DNA of 41,807 nucleotides from assembly GCA_005223375.1 (NCBI GenBank), contig RXOD01003870.1, forward strand, positions 1 through 41,807, given 5' to 3'. The stretch is from Amoebophrya sp. AT5.2. Taxonomy: Eukaryota > Sar > Dinophyceae > Syndiniales > Amoebophryaceae. The position numbers were made by a program, and so were the translations under genes. Positions 31,301 through 41,807 of this stretch are shown in pieces. The notes under the pieces are model-generated. The model worked only from the letters and a program-made list of their open reading frames with translations, did not search any database and was not told the origin of the DNA. Positions within the stretch are counted from its first letter, which is position 1; every line of letters begins with the position of its first letter.

Positions 31301-34300
31301 AGCATTTCGCGGTCCAATGTCGACAGCTTGACCTTCCGCGGCGCCGGAGCGGACGGGTCCTGTTGCATGCGCCAGAGGGAGTAGCCCATGCGGAAACTGC
31401 TCGTAGGGTCGTGTGGCTCGTCGGCGAGGAAGGAATCGTTCACGTTCGCGAGCATGAGGCGGTTCTCGGTGACGGTGCCTAAGCCCAGAGCCCGCGCCGT
31501 GTCCATGTTCATCGAAGGCTTTTTCACAACCCCCACGCCCCCGACTTCGCGCAACGGTCCGCCAATCGGCAACCCTATCCCAATAACCACTTTCCTCGGT
31601 ACGCCCTGGTGCGAGTAGCCGTCTTTAGACTTCAGCGGCGCGAGATACGACGAGGAGAACAGCTCGGTTCGCTTGTTGGGCAACGGGTTGCGCATCCGGT
31701 CGAACTCGTCAAGGATTTTGGCAGCGACCTTGCTGCCGACTTTGATGTGCTCGACGATCGCTTCTTTCAGGACTTTCTTGTACTCCTTCGGGAAGATGCG
31801 AAAAAACCGGCGCGCCAAAACCCCTGGTTTCTCATCGAGCAGCTCCTTGCCGATGTGCGAGTCGGTGAGTCCGATGTGCTCCTCGATTAACGTTCGAATC
31901 GTCCGCAAGTCTTCTCCGGTGACCGGCTCGACGAAGACCGTCTGCATGTTCACGTTTTGGGTGTTCAAGTCCAGCACAAACGCGATGCCTCCGCTCATCC
32001 CGGCCGCGAAGTTTTTACCTGTCTTGCCGAGAATCAGCACCAACCCCCGCGTCATGTACTCGCAACCGTGGTCGCCGACCCCCTCCACCACAGCGACAGC
32101 GCCTGAGTTCCTAATGCAAAATCTTTCACTCGCCACGCCGCTGAAGAACGCCTGGCCGCCCGTCGCGCCGTAGAGCGCTGCGTTGCCGACCAGGATGTTT
32201 TCGTGGGGAACCAATCCAGCGGAACGTGGCGGGTACGCGACAACCCTCCCGCCGCTCAGCCCCTTGCAGCAGCCGTCGTTTGCATCTCCCTCGAGCTCGA
32301 ACGCGATTCCCTTCGTCAAAAACGCAGCAAACGACTGTCCCGCGTGCCCCTGGAAGCAGACGCTTATCGTGTGTTCGTGCAGCGACGCTCCATTGTGGTA
32401 GCGCTCCTGGAAGCGACACACCATGTTGGACAGCATCGCGCCGACCGTCCGGTGCTCGTTCGTGATGCGCACCGGGCCAATTTTAAGCGGCTGAATCTTC
32501 GGCTTGGACGGGTCTGATCGCCGATCGGCAGGCGACTGGGTCGCCGCCCACCTTGCTTGGTCTGACGGCGACATCGGCTTGAACTCGGACAGAGTCTTGC
32601 TGTTCGAAACCAGGAAGTGGTCGAGAGCGTCCGCCGTTGCACTGCCGCCGCAGCAGATGTAATTCCCCGGAGCGCGCCTGGTTCCTCTTCTGATCGCCTG
32701 TGCCGGCGACCCTCGCAGGTCCACGTGGGACTCCTTCGGGTTCGACGCCTGGTCCCGCATCACGGCAGAATCTAGCGTCCACGCAGGGGTTAGCAAACCC
32801 TCGAAATCTAGGTGCGCGGTTTTGCGGTTTTGCAAGGCGTTCGGCCTCGGCCGGAGCAGATCCGCGCGGCCGATGAGCTCGGAGACAGAGCGGACCCGGA
32901 TCTTCGCCATGTAGCGCCGCACTTCGTTCGCGAGCAGAAACAGGTAGTTGATCAAGTGTTCCGGCTGTCCGTCGAATTTGGCCCGTAACTCGGGGTCCTG
33001 CGTGGCGACGCCCACCGGGCAGGTGTTCAGATGGCACTTCCGCATCATGATGCAGCCGAGGGTGATCAGAGGAGCGGTCGTCATCGCAACCTCGTCGGCG
33101 CCAAGCAAAAACGCGACGAGTATGTCTCGCGCCGTCCGGATCTGCCCGTCCGTCTGCAGCACGGTTTGGTGGCGGATCCCGTTCAGATTCAGCGTTTGGT
33201 GCGTTTCGGCCAGGCCGATTTCCCAGGGCAGGCCCGTGCGTTTGATCGAGGTCCACTTCGCTGCTCCCGTGCCGCCGTTTCCGCCGGAAATGACCACGTG
33301 TCCGGCTTTGCCCTTCACGATGCCGGAAGCGATGATGCCGACGCCCACGCGGGACACGAGTTTCACCGAGATCCGCGCATCCGGGTTCACGTGTTTGAGG
33401 TCGGAGATCAGCTGCGCGACGTCCTCGATGGAGTACATGTCGTGGTGTGGCGGCGGCGAAATCAGCCCCACTCCGGGGGTCGATTGCCGGACGTCCGCGA
33501 TTTTTCCGATCACCTTGTACCCCGGAAGCTCGCCGCCCTCGCCCGGCTTCGCGCCTTGGGCGAGCTTGATCTGCAGTTCGTCCGCGTTGACGAGGTATTC
33601 CGTCGTGACCCCGAACCGGCCGCTCGCCACCTGCTTGATCTTCGAGCGGAAGCTGTCGATCCCGTTCTTCTTCACTTCCCAGTCGACCGCGCCGGCCTTC
33701 ACCGTGCCCGTTTCCAATGGTCGGAACCGTTCGCTTTCTTCGCCGCCTTCCCCCGTGTTCGACCGCGTGCCCAGTCGGTTCATCGACAGCGCGATCGCCT
33801 TGTGCGCCTCCTCGCTGATGGAGCCGAGACTCACCGCACCCGTGACGAAGCGCTTCACGATCTCGGAAGCAGGCTCGATCTCGTTCAAGTCCAGCGGCCC
33901 CTCCTCGGAGTAGGCGAACTCCAGCTGCCCGCGGATCTCCGACTGCTCGGAGATCTTGTCCTGGTACAGTTCGAACAAGCGGAACGCCTTCGTGGAGTTC
34001 GTCTTCGCCGCTTGCTGGAGTTTGGCGATCACGTCGGGCGAGTTCATGTGGAACTCGTTCTGCTGGTCCACGGACCGGAAGTGGTACTCGCCCCAATCGG
34101 GCAGCTCCCGCGTTTCTTCGTCCACCAGCGGCGGCAAGCGCATCTGCTGAAACGCCAACGAGTGCAGCCGCACCGCGTCGAGGTGGAAGATGTCGAAGCC
34201 GACGCCTTGCAGCGTCACGTCGGTGCCGGTGAAGCACCTGGCCACCACCTTGTTGGAAATCCCGATGGCTTGAAACAACTGCGCACCCTTGTAGGACTGG

Positions 34301-37300
34301 AGACAAGAAATCCCGCACTTGGACATCACCTTGAGCAGCCCCTGGTGGACGGAGCGACGGTAGTTTTCGACCTTTTGCGCGAGAGAGAGATCGGTGGCGT
34401 ACTTGGGGCGGCGGCAACGCTGGAGCGCGAGATACGCCATGTAGGGGAAGACGGCGTCTGCGCCGTACCCGAGAAGAAGCGCGAAGTGATGAATCTCGAA
34501 GCAGTCGCCACCCTCGACGACAATAGCGACCTGAAAGCGATGAAAGTGATCTTCAGGAAGGCGAGGATGAATTTCAATTGGAGTGAAGTGTGGAGGAAGA
34601 ACATGTAAAGAAAGTACATGATTGACCGACATAAAAACAAGTAGCACGACCAACAACATAAGCGATACCTCGCTCCGAAGCTTTCGCTCCACCAGGTACT
34701 GGTTCAGAATCCCAACCGCCAGCAGGGTCGAGATTGGGATCGTCTCCGGCCCTGTCAGCCTCTGGCTCAGGATCAGCAACGACACGCCGTCGATCTTGAT
34801 CGCGGCTTCCGCCTCGTTGCACAGTTGCGCCAACCGCAGTTCCAGGACTGTATCGTTTTCAAAAGCCTTCTGGTTCCACTGCTGCCTGCCCACGTCGTGT
34901 GTGCTTGAGTACGTCAAATCTAGGACGCAGTACGACTCGAAGCAGCGCATCTTCTGCAGAATCTTGAACCGCTCGGGGTCGAGCACTGGCTCATCCAAGA
35001 AGCAGCGGTGCTCGACCGCCTGCGGCGACACGGCGAGCAGATTCCCCTCCGGTCCGATCGGGCACTCCAACGACATTACGTTGGCTTCGCGCAGCGGATC
35101 AATCGCCGGATTTGTGGCCTGCGCGAACAGCTGGTAGAAGTAGTCGAAGGGCGAGCGGGGCAACCTCGATAGACAAGCCAGCGGCGTGTCGTTGCCCATC
35201 GAGCCGAGCGGTTCTGCGCCGGACAAAGCCATGGGGTGCAGGATCATCTCCACCTTCTCGTGCGTGTAGCCAAAAAGCGTCAGGTGTGTGATTTCGATCT
35301 GCTTCCACTTCCGCTCGTGGGCTGTGGCTCTTACGCTCTCGCCCGCCGGACCGGCGGTCGTCGACAGACTCGCAATGCTCATGCTGTTCCGCTTCAGCGT
35401 CGCGATGCTCCCGTGACTGTCGCTGTGACTCTGACTTTCACCCCCGTTGACTACGTCGACGTCGCCAGCCTCAGTTTGGTCGTTGCCCAGGTCCTCGTCT
35501 TCGACGGATTGCAGAAGCTTCTCGACGAGGCGAGTGTTGGATTGCTCCACCTGGCTCCCGGGCTTCGGGACGTAATCGGAAACGTGGGGCACATTTTTCA
35601 GCCAGTCGCGGTAGCTGTACTTGCGCGCGTACCGCTCCTTCAGCTCCTCGTCAGGTAGCACGCGCTGCTCGTCGAAGTCGACCAGCAGAATCTTGCCCGG
35701 CTGCAGCCGGCCTTTGTGGGCAATGAGAGCAGGGTCCACATCCACGACGCCAACCTCGGAAGCGAGGATGAGCCGGTCGTCCTTAGTGATGTAGTACCTG
35801 AGTGAGAAAGATGACGATGGGTTGGGTCGATCTCGATCTCGATACATATATTTGCGGAATACATGATTCATGATAGGACGGGCAACCACGTCGAAAACGA
35901 ACATGTATTGTACATGGATGCGTGCTGCAATAATTGTAGACAAAAGTATTATGTCGGAGTCGGTATATGTATAATTGCACCTCCCCGGGCGAAGTCCGTT
36001 CCTATCAAGCGTCGCCCCCAATTGGTGTCCGTCCGTAAATATCACTAAAGCCGGACCATCCCACGGCTCCATGCAACACGCTTGGTACTCGTAAAACGCC
36101 CTTCGTTCTGCCGTCAGCGTCGCGTCGTTCTGCCACGCTTCCGGGATGAGCATCAGCATGACTTCCGCGATGTCCCGGTTCGAGCAGTAGTTCAGCAGCT
36201 CGACCACATTGTCCAGAAATCCGCTGTCGCTCCCGACATCCTCGTTCACGGGGAAGAGGTGGCGTGTAGAGAAATTGATCTTCCTCAAAACATCCGATCC
36301 AAACGTCTCCATCGCGGCTTCCCGCGCTCGGACCCAGTTCATGTTCCCCTGAAAAGTGTTGATCTCCCCGTTGTGGGCCACACAGCGATGCGGGTGGGCG
36401 CGGGACCAGGAGGGGAAGGAATTGGTCGAAAACCGGCTGTGCACGACCACCATGTGGCAGGTGAACCGCGGATCGTCGAGATCTTCGAAAAAACGAAAAA
36501 GCTGCTCCGGAATGAGTTGGCCTTTGTAGACGATGATTTTGTTGGAGAGGGAGCAAAAGTAAAGCTCCTTCCCGCGGAGAGAAACGAGACGGCGAAGGAG
36601 AAACAGCTTGAGCTCCAGAATGCGCTTCCGCTCGGCAGTGGCCGCGTCATGGCGGGCGCTGGAGTTGGCCGAGAGAGTGCGGAGGCGGCGCTCCTTCGAA
36701 TCTGTGAATGTCAATTGTTGTTCTCGAAGGGCGTAGAGTAAGAAAGTAATCCTACCTTGCAATCATGAAACGTGAAAGTGAGAAACGCAAACGAACAGAC
36801 AGGTACTTTTTTTCTGCAGGAGTGCGGCGTGATGACTCTCCACCGGCTGCTCGTCCGAAACCTTAATTGTTGTCGGACAATTTTCTGCGCTTGACGTGCG
36901 ATGTGTTGCGCTTGACGCCCCGCTCATGTCTCGTGAAATCCCCGCTCCCCCCGGCGATGCGTCATCCTGCTCCTGCATCGGCGTCAGGCCGTTTCCCGCC
37001 GTGTCCTCTCCTGACTGCAGATCCACCCCCCGGGCGTTTGTCGCTCCTGGCGATTCCTCGCCGTCCTCGAAGATTGCGTCCACGCCGGCCCGCGACCGGT
37101 GCGCCGCGCTCCGTGTGTGGGTGTGTCCCATCGAGTACACGCTGGCCGTGTCCAGGGTCTGGGCGTTGCGCTCGAAGTAATCGTCGTCCAGCTGCACGAA
37201 GATCTGCAGCATCACCGGCTCCGTGAACGCCGCGTACTGGCCCAGATGGCTGCTGTCCGTCGGCACCTGCCGGTAGCCCAGGATCGCGAGGCCCAGTTTC

Positions 37301-37983
37301 TTCGCGATCTTGTTGATCAACCGCTTGCAGTCGTCGCGCTTCTCCTCGGTCTTGGGCATGAAGATGATCCCGCACCCGTACTCCCCGGGGTTGGGGAGCG
37401 CGAAGTCCCGCGACACCTGCTCGCGGAAAAACCGGTCCGGAATGGAGCACAAAAGGCCCGCGCCGTCCCCGTCCATCGGCCGCGTCGTGGCGCCGCGGTG
37501 CGTCATGCGGATCAACATCTCCTTGCCCGCCTCGACGATCTCGCGCGAGGCGCGCGACTTGAAGTCACAAATCGCGCCGACACCGCACGCCTCGCCCTCG
37601 TACTTGGAGGAGTAAAGGCCCTGGTCAGCGGGGATGCCGTCCCAGTAGGGCTTCTTGGAAGATGTTGACGACGAGCTCGCGGTTCGTCCTCCCGCCGGCG
37701 TAGGGGTCGGCGTTCTTGATGCTGCTGTGGGGGGGGATGTTGACGATGATGAAGATGGCGATGTCGCAGCTGTAGCTCGTGGGGAGTCGGAAGCCGAGGA
37801 TGTGGAGCTGGCGGCTGCGTGATCTTCCATGTCTAGCTCGTGGAAGAACTCGGCCCACGTGCGCTCATCCGCAGCCTCGCTCTCGGTCATGGTGGCAGCC
37901 ACGCGCGGTTTCTTTGTTCCACGCGTTGGTGATGGTGACGCAAACGCACTGTCGCTGCTGTTCGTGCGGCAAGCTGCGTCCAT
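28360..37983 (-). CDS. GLT1: Glutamate synthase (fused large and small subunits) with a C-terminal membrane anchor
   Basis: The enzyme makes two glutamates from glutamine and 2-oxoglutarate using NAD(P)H. Four exons, 37983-36807, 36701-35981, 35797-34669 and 34530-28360, give about 3065 residues; canonical fused enzymes have about 2100-2200. An alternative exon 2 start at 36755 is also in frame. The glutaminase domain begins with the catalytic Cys 133 in EACGVGAICD, after a 132-residue leader that is longer than usual. The FMN domain has SGGNGGTG. The 3Fe-4S cysteines are C1502, C1508 and C1513 (CIMMRKCHLNTCPVG). The glucan-like GXGXG domain follows, then a low-complexity linker of about 130 residues. 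The small subunit has Fe-S cysteines (CMNCGTPTC, CPAPCEEAC), an FAD site (VGSGPCG) and an NAD(P)H site (IGGGDTAVDV). A Ser/Lys/Arg-rich tail ends in VSVVSNIALAGLLAIVAM, a hydrophobic helix four residues from the end. Low-complexity inserts interrupt the glutaminase and small-subunit regions. Introns 35798-35980 (183) and 34531-34668 (138) are stop-free and divisible by three, so genomic translation reads through them. Confidence 0.93.
34531..34668 (-). other. Stop-free 138-base intron in the glutamate synthase gene
   Basis: The donor GTATCGCT follows GAG, and the acceptor CTTTCAG precedes GTCGCTATTG. The 46 codons read in frame would insert a hydrophobic stretch (VSLMLLVVLLVFMSVNHVLS) into the conserved block before EIHHFALLLGYGADAV. 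That block is contiguous in the family. The intron is therefore inferred from protein continuity as well as from splice signals. Confidence 0.85.
35798..35980 (-). other. Stop-free 183-base intron in the glutamate synthase gene
   Basis: Splicing joins RNGLRPGR to YYITKDDRLIL, which is contiguous in glutamate synthases. The donor is GTGCAATT and the acceptor is CACTCAG, with AGGT at both boundaries. The 61 intron codons contain no stop in the coding frame. Confidence 0.88.
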
Positions 37984-39477
37984 CTTTTCAGATGATAAAA
38001 AGAGGAAGACAAAATCAAAAATGCAAATGTTGCTTGGTGCCACAGGAAGGCAGAGGCAGTGCTACGCGACGTAGCGCAAGGTGCCTCCAACGAACTGTGG
38101 TGTCAAACGCTAGCTGTAGTCGCAAACGCAAGAACTACGAAATTATATCTTTTTCTTTTTGAAAGTTTCGCTTTGCCACCTAAAAAGCGATAACGAACTC
38201 TGGCAACGTCTACGTCGGTGAGAGATTATTATCAGCTGACACGAGGACGAGGTGGAAAATCTGGAGCATTCAGATGAAGGTGAAGCAGAAGCTTACGGCA
38301 AATGAGGTCTTGCCAAGTCGCAATCCGTCGCGGAAGTCGTGAGATCGACGAGAACAGAAGGTTCAAAAATGAAGAAGTTGCTTTCGTGTTTCGTGCTACT
38401 TTATTCACTTTCTTTTTCTTTTACATTGATTTTGTTGGCCCGAACACGTTATATATAAGACTAAGAGCGAGACCGTTACGCTAAAACACGATGGCGGGAT
38501 AGAGAAAAGGCTAGGGTAAGGGCACAGTCACAATGTGCCTTGCCTAAGCCTCAAGGCTGTAGTAGCGGCGCTATGGTACATCCTGCGTTCGCATCCGGAG
38601 AGGCACCATTCACGTTGAGGTCAGCGAAGTTTAGGCTTAGAGTAATTCTAATTTTTGACCACTGGTGGTAGCGTCCTGCACCTGCAGCTTGTGTTACCGA
38701 GTTTAGATGCTCATCGCTCTTACCGGCCGCGCCAACACATTTCATTCGTCCCGAACCAACGTGAAGCAGTACGATTACCGATTAGGCGGAAGTAGACTGC
38801 TCCGAGAAGTAGGACAACGCGCCTTCCTAGACCAAGTCCTACTTAAAATATGGGTGACGATCGATAGAGGAAACGCGGGTGTGACTTCATGATGTGCGAA
38901 GATCCTCGTCACGCATCGAAATTTTTACCGACCCTTCCGTTTGAATGGGAGTTACCATAACTCCTGCGAGATCAGCGCACCAGCAAAAATCAGCTGAAAA
39001 CTCAGTCACACAAGCCTGGCTCTACAACAAGAGCCGCGTCAACACCGGAACCGGTCTTGCAGTCGGACCGCCCTCTTCACCGATGTATCTACCAATCAGC
39101 GTGCGAACCTGCTTGAACACGCAGCTGCTGCGTAAGTGTTGTCCTCCCGCTCAGTGAACTGTTTGTTCGACCCGAGAAACTACCACGTTCGTAGCGCATT
39201 TCTACAGTGGTTGTGGTTTTTTAATCGAAGAAAACTTATGGATGCGTCGTCGCACGGTAAATCATGAACTCCAGAAGAATTGATTGATTGATTTACCCAC
39301 ATGCGGGGTGAACGTTCACAGCACTACGGAAAATCCCGAAAATCGCGCTGACTGTCTGCACAAGAGCTCATGTTCGCAGCTTCACAATTGCACAAGCGTC
39401 AATGGTTCCAGGCGGGGACACACACACCTCACGCCACACACCCTCACACCGCCCTCATCACCGCGACCGCATTTCGA
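37984..39477. other. Gap between the RT fragment and glutamate synthase
   Basis: About 1.5 kb. It should hold the promoter and leader of glutamate synthase and possibly the 3' part of the retroelement. It contains copy B of the diverged repeat at 39280-39393. Short open frames have no recognisable features. No poly-A tract or target-site duplication marking a retroelement end was found by eye. Confidence 0.45.
39280..39393 (+). repeat. Copy B of the diverged dispersed repeat
   Basis: TTGATTGA (39280), GTTCACAGCACTACG (39314-39328) and CAGCTTCACA (39377) repeat the order seen at 27010-27130, with spacings of 34 and 63 bases against 33 and 70. It lies just beyond the 3' end of the reverse-transcriptase ORF, so it may belong to the retroelement's 3' region. 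Confidence 0.4.
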
Positions 39478-41481
39478 TTACTCCTTCTTCTTGACCTTCT
39501 TCTTGTTTTTCCCTGGAACTTTCTTGCAGACCTTCCACGGCACCTTGACGACCTTCGGTTTGGCCGCGCAGATCGCTTCATGTTTGCGCATGATAGAGAC
39601 CGCCTTCCCGAGGCGAGCCCATTCGTGTTCGTCCTCGTCGTACTCCAAATGAAACTTCTTGCAGAAGCGGCACTTAATGGATGGCTTTCCGCCGGCCGCC
39701 ACAAAACGCGGATCGAAGAACTGCGGCACCTCGATGGCGCAAAGCGATGCATCGGAACCCGCGAAGTATTGTCCATTGGGGTGCATCTGATGGTACTCCG
39801 GCCTGTACTCGTTTATCATCACTTTCCGCCATTTTCCATCATCGCCCCGCACCCTTCGATACATCTGACTATTCTTAATATAGTCGTCACTCAAGTGCGC
39901 CTTCGCATGCAGCTCCATAGCCCCAGCGCTGCTTGTGAAATGCAGCCCGCAAAGACGACACGCGATCTTCGGCACATGCGTAATCCGCCCCACCCTTCTA
40001 GGTCCCGTCTTCCTGACCTCGGAGAGGCAGGCGTATCTACCGATGATCTGCGACCTAATCTCCTTTCCGCGTTCCACATCCTTTGATTTAGCTATCTGTA
40101 CAAATTCTCTTTTTACATGCAGCTCCGCTTCGTCCAACTTGTACACAGCGCGACACTCCTCGAGATGCTGCTTCAACAGCTGCGGGACGGTGGCAATCTC
40201 GGTTGGTTCGCACCAGAGCTCCTCCTGTTCCGCAGATCCATACGCAGCGCCACACCACTTGCATTTGCCACTGTAAAAGACTCCCTCCAGTCCGGTCGCA
40301 GATGGCCGCCAGTGTCTCTTGGCCACCTCATCAGGAGTGAGCTCGGCCTCCATCGCAACCGCCCTACGCCGCATTTGCTCACGCGTTTCCTTCGGGTTCT
40401 CCCTCTCCCCAAAGTATTTTTCAATAAGCATGTCAGCCGCGCGCTCTTCTGCGTGTGCGTCTCCTCTCGCCCAGTCCCTGGCGACTTCACGAACAAACCA
40501 TTTCCTGGTAGCAGCGTAAAACACCCGTTTGTTCGTCACGTAGAGCTCGCCCGCCTTCAGGTCCGGCCTCCTCTCGTTGGCCTCCTCGACCGACTCGAAC
40601 AACAGCCGCAGCAATTCGATGGGCAATCCGCACTCCTCGACCAGGTGCTTCAGCCGGTCCTGCAGCATGTCTGGCATGACCCTGGCCGCGGGCTCGAGCT
40701 CCGTCACGTTGGCGTCCGACCTCAGCCAGTCGATGGCCGGGCTGAAGCTCCTAACGCCGGGCGGAATGAACTTTCCTATTAGGGCTCTGCGAGTGACTCT
40801 TTCCTTCGGCATCCGGAGTACATGCGCGAGGTACTTAGCCTGGAGGAACTTCAGATGAATTTTAAACGCCGGCACCTTCGATCTTCTCCGCAAGTCGGCC
40901 ATCGTCCAGCCCCGCATCTCCCTTTCCCACCAACGACAATCCAAAATTTGTGCTAAAATTTTGTTTTCCTCGACCTGCAGTAGCGTTGCCTCGGCCTCGC
41001 TTACAAACCGAGTTTGTAGCCCGTAAAGGAGAATGCTTCGCACCATAACCTGCATGAGTTCGCCGCGACGATGATTGCCAATTCCTCCCAGACCGCTAAG
41101 GCGCGCACGAAGCGTCCAATAGGCTTTCCAAGCCTTTTTTATTTTTTCCTTGGTGTCTTCAGTGGGGTTAATGTTCATGCCCAAGTTTCTAGTTGTGATT
41201 TCCACCACGTCTGCCTGCACACGTTTCGACTCGTTTTCGCGAAGGCCGCACTCCTCCAGCGTCTCCCCGAACAGCGTCACGATCGGCAGTTCCATCAACT
41301 TCGCGTCGCGCCGCTTCGCCTCCTCGTCGTGTTTTCTTACCGTCTCAGCGTGTTCGGCCTGCATTCTTTGTACCAAAGTAGTGTCATCCGCAAAAAGGAA
41401 GTCAAGCACCCAGTCCACGGTTCGCCCTGGCCTCTCTTCTTCACTCCGACTGAGCTGCAGCAGCTTGTCCTCCCTGGCCAA
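39478..41481 (-). mobile_element. LINE-type reverse transcriptase remnant with three C-terminal zinc-finger-like motifs
   Basis: The frame is open for about 667 codons with no ATG start, so the 5' part is missing or on an upstream exon. Residues 23-36 (DWVLDFLFADDTTL) contain the FADD catalytic motif of non-LTR reverse transcriptases. The following region (RSILLYGLQTRFVSEAEATL, about 148-167) matches the thumb segment where LINE proteins have an L-YG-E-W pattern. The rest of the palm and any endonuclease are absent. The C-terminal half holds three Cys/His clusters: C407/C410 with H439/C443, C508/C511 with H525/H529 (a classical C2H2 layout), and C604/C607 with H634/C638. The tail is Lys-rich. 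No internal stop is seen. A possible upstream exon ends near 41719 (donor AA|GTGATCAG), phase-compatible with an acceptor GGCCAG just inside the ORF. It may be a truncated transposon or a domesticated gene. Confidence 0.72.
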
Positions 41482-41656
41482 ATGCCATTGGAAATTATAT
41501 GTTGATGGAAATCAGTAGATGACTGAGAGTTGTGTTGTGTGAGAGTACTAATTCATTAATTAACTTGGGGCAACTGTCATTAGTTTGAGATTGATCATGC
41601 AGTTCAATAATAAAATGAGATCAGAACAAAAAGAAGTCATGACGTAGATGTTCACC

Positions 41657-41673
41657 TTCACGTTGAACGTGAA
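41657..41673. repeat. Palindrome TTCACGTT-G-AACGTGAA
   Basis: Perfect 8-base inverted arms flank a single G in the AT-rich stretch between the RT ORF and the right-edge ORF. It could be a protein-binding site or chance. It lies upstream of the RT frame, or inside its putative intron. Confidence 0.6.
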
Positions 41674-41714
41674 CTACGACTACTCAATTCATCTGGAAAA
41701 ACGTTGTGGTCTGA

Positions 41715-41807
41715 TCACTTCCACACCACGTCCCAGAGCATTTCCTGTTTCGACTTAATGTACAGCTCCAGCAGCTTCCTGATATCCTCATTCAGATCAC
41801 TCTTCAC
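41715..41807 (-). CDS. C-terminal fragment or exon of an unidentified ORF at the right edge
   Basis: From the window edge the minus strand is open for 30 codons, containing DLNEDIRKLLELYIKSKQEM, and ends at TGA 41715. The amphipathic, charged helix is protein-like. It is either the C-terminus of the next gene, or an exon of the RT element spliced before the TGA at AA|GTGATCAG. The second option would keep the RT frame. It is too short to identify. Confidence 0.4.
   Translation of the reverse strand: MKSDLNEDIRKLLELYIKSKQEMLWDVVWK

Noticed and set aside
33031..34608. Plus-strand open frame of 525 codons inside glutamate synthase
   Set aside because: It is the antisense shadow of a strongly conserved minus-strand coding region with high GC third positions; its translation shows no family features.
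1..41807. CRISPR arrays, rRNA genes, LTR elements, prophage or bacterial mobile elements
   Set aside because: No regularly spaced repeats, conserved rRNA blocks, long terminal repeats, transposase or phage genes were seen.

Overview
The window looks like nuclear DNA of a protist, most likely an alveolate on or near the dinoflagellate line. The reasons are indirect. Genes carry spliceosomal GT-AG introns. There is a eukaryotic fused large-plus-small-subunit glutamate synthase, a nuclear cap-binding protein and a RAP-domain protein of a type expanded in alveolates. There is also a LINE-type reverse transcriptase remnant. Every supported gene is read from the minus strand, as in the unidirectional gene blocks of dinoflagellates. 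No marker sequence settles the genus. No bacterial operon signals, CRISPR, rRNA or convincing tRNA were seen.

In the direction of transcription (right to left), the layout is as follows. At the right edge is the tail of an unidentified ORF (41715-41807). Next comes a 5'-incomplete reverse-transcriptase ORF with three zinc-finger-like motifs (39478-41481). A four-exon glutamate synthase of about 3065 residues ends in a predicted membrane anchor (28360-37983). A single-pass membrane protein of unknown function follows (23035-26100), then a five-exon PP2C phosphatase (19041-21298), whose exon phases and conserved motifs all fit. A RAP-domain, probably mitochondrial, RNA-binding protein lies at 14511-17597, and a very basic Ser/Arg-rich nuclear-type protein at 11272-13605. 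A protein with a KH-like segment and a C-terminal FHA domain is at 9824-11242. A four-exon protein of about 1720 residues (3402-9042) carries an inositol-polyphosphate-kinase-like domain without its usual catalytic residues. The cap-binding protein CBP20 is at 1027-1644. The first exon of another gene (235-309) runs off the left edge.

The genes do not form one pathway. Themes are nuclear RNA handling (CBP20, SR-rich protein), organellar RNA (RAP protein), signalling (PP2C, FHA, IPK-like) and nitrogen assimilation (glutamate synthase). Gaps of 0.7-2.3 kb between genes are AT-richer and mostly without recognisable content. Two of them share a diverged repeat of about 110 bp.

The items most worth following up are the membrane-anchored glutamate synthase, the degenerate inositol polyphosphate kinase fused to about 1400 residues of disordered sequence, the three stop-free introns with lengths divisible by three, and the frequent GTAC at intron donors. 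All exon joins come from reading splice signals and frames by eye; none has transcript support.
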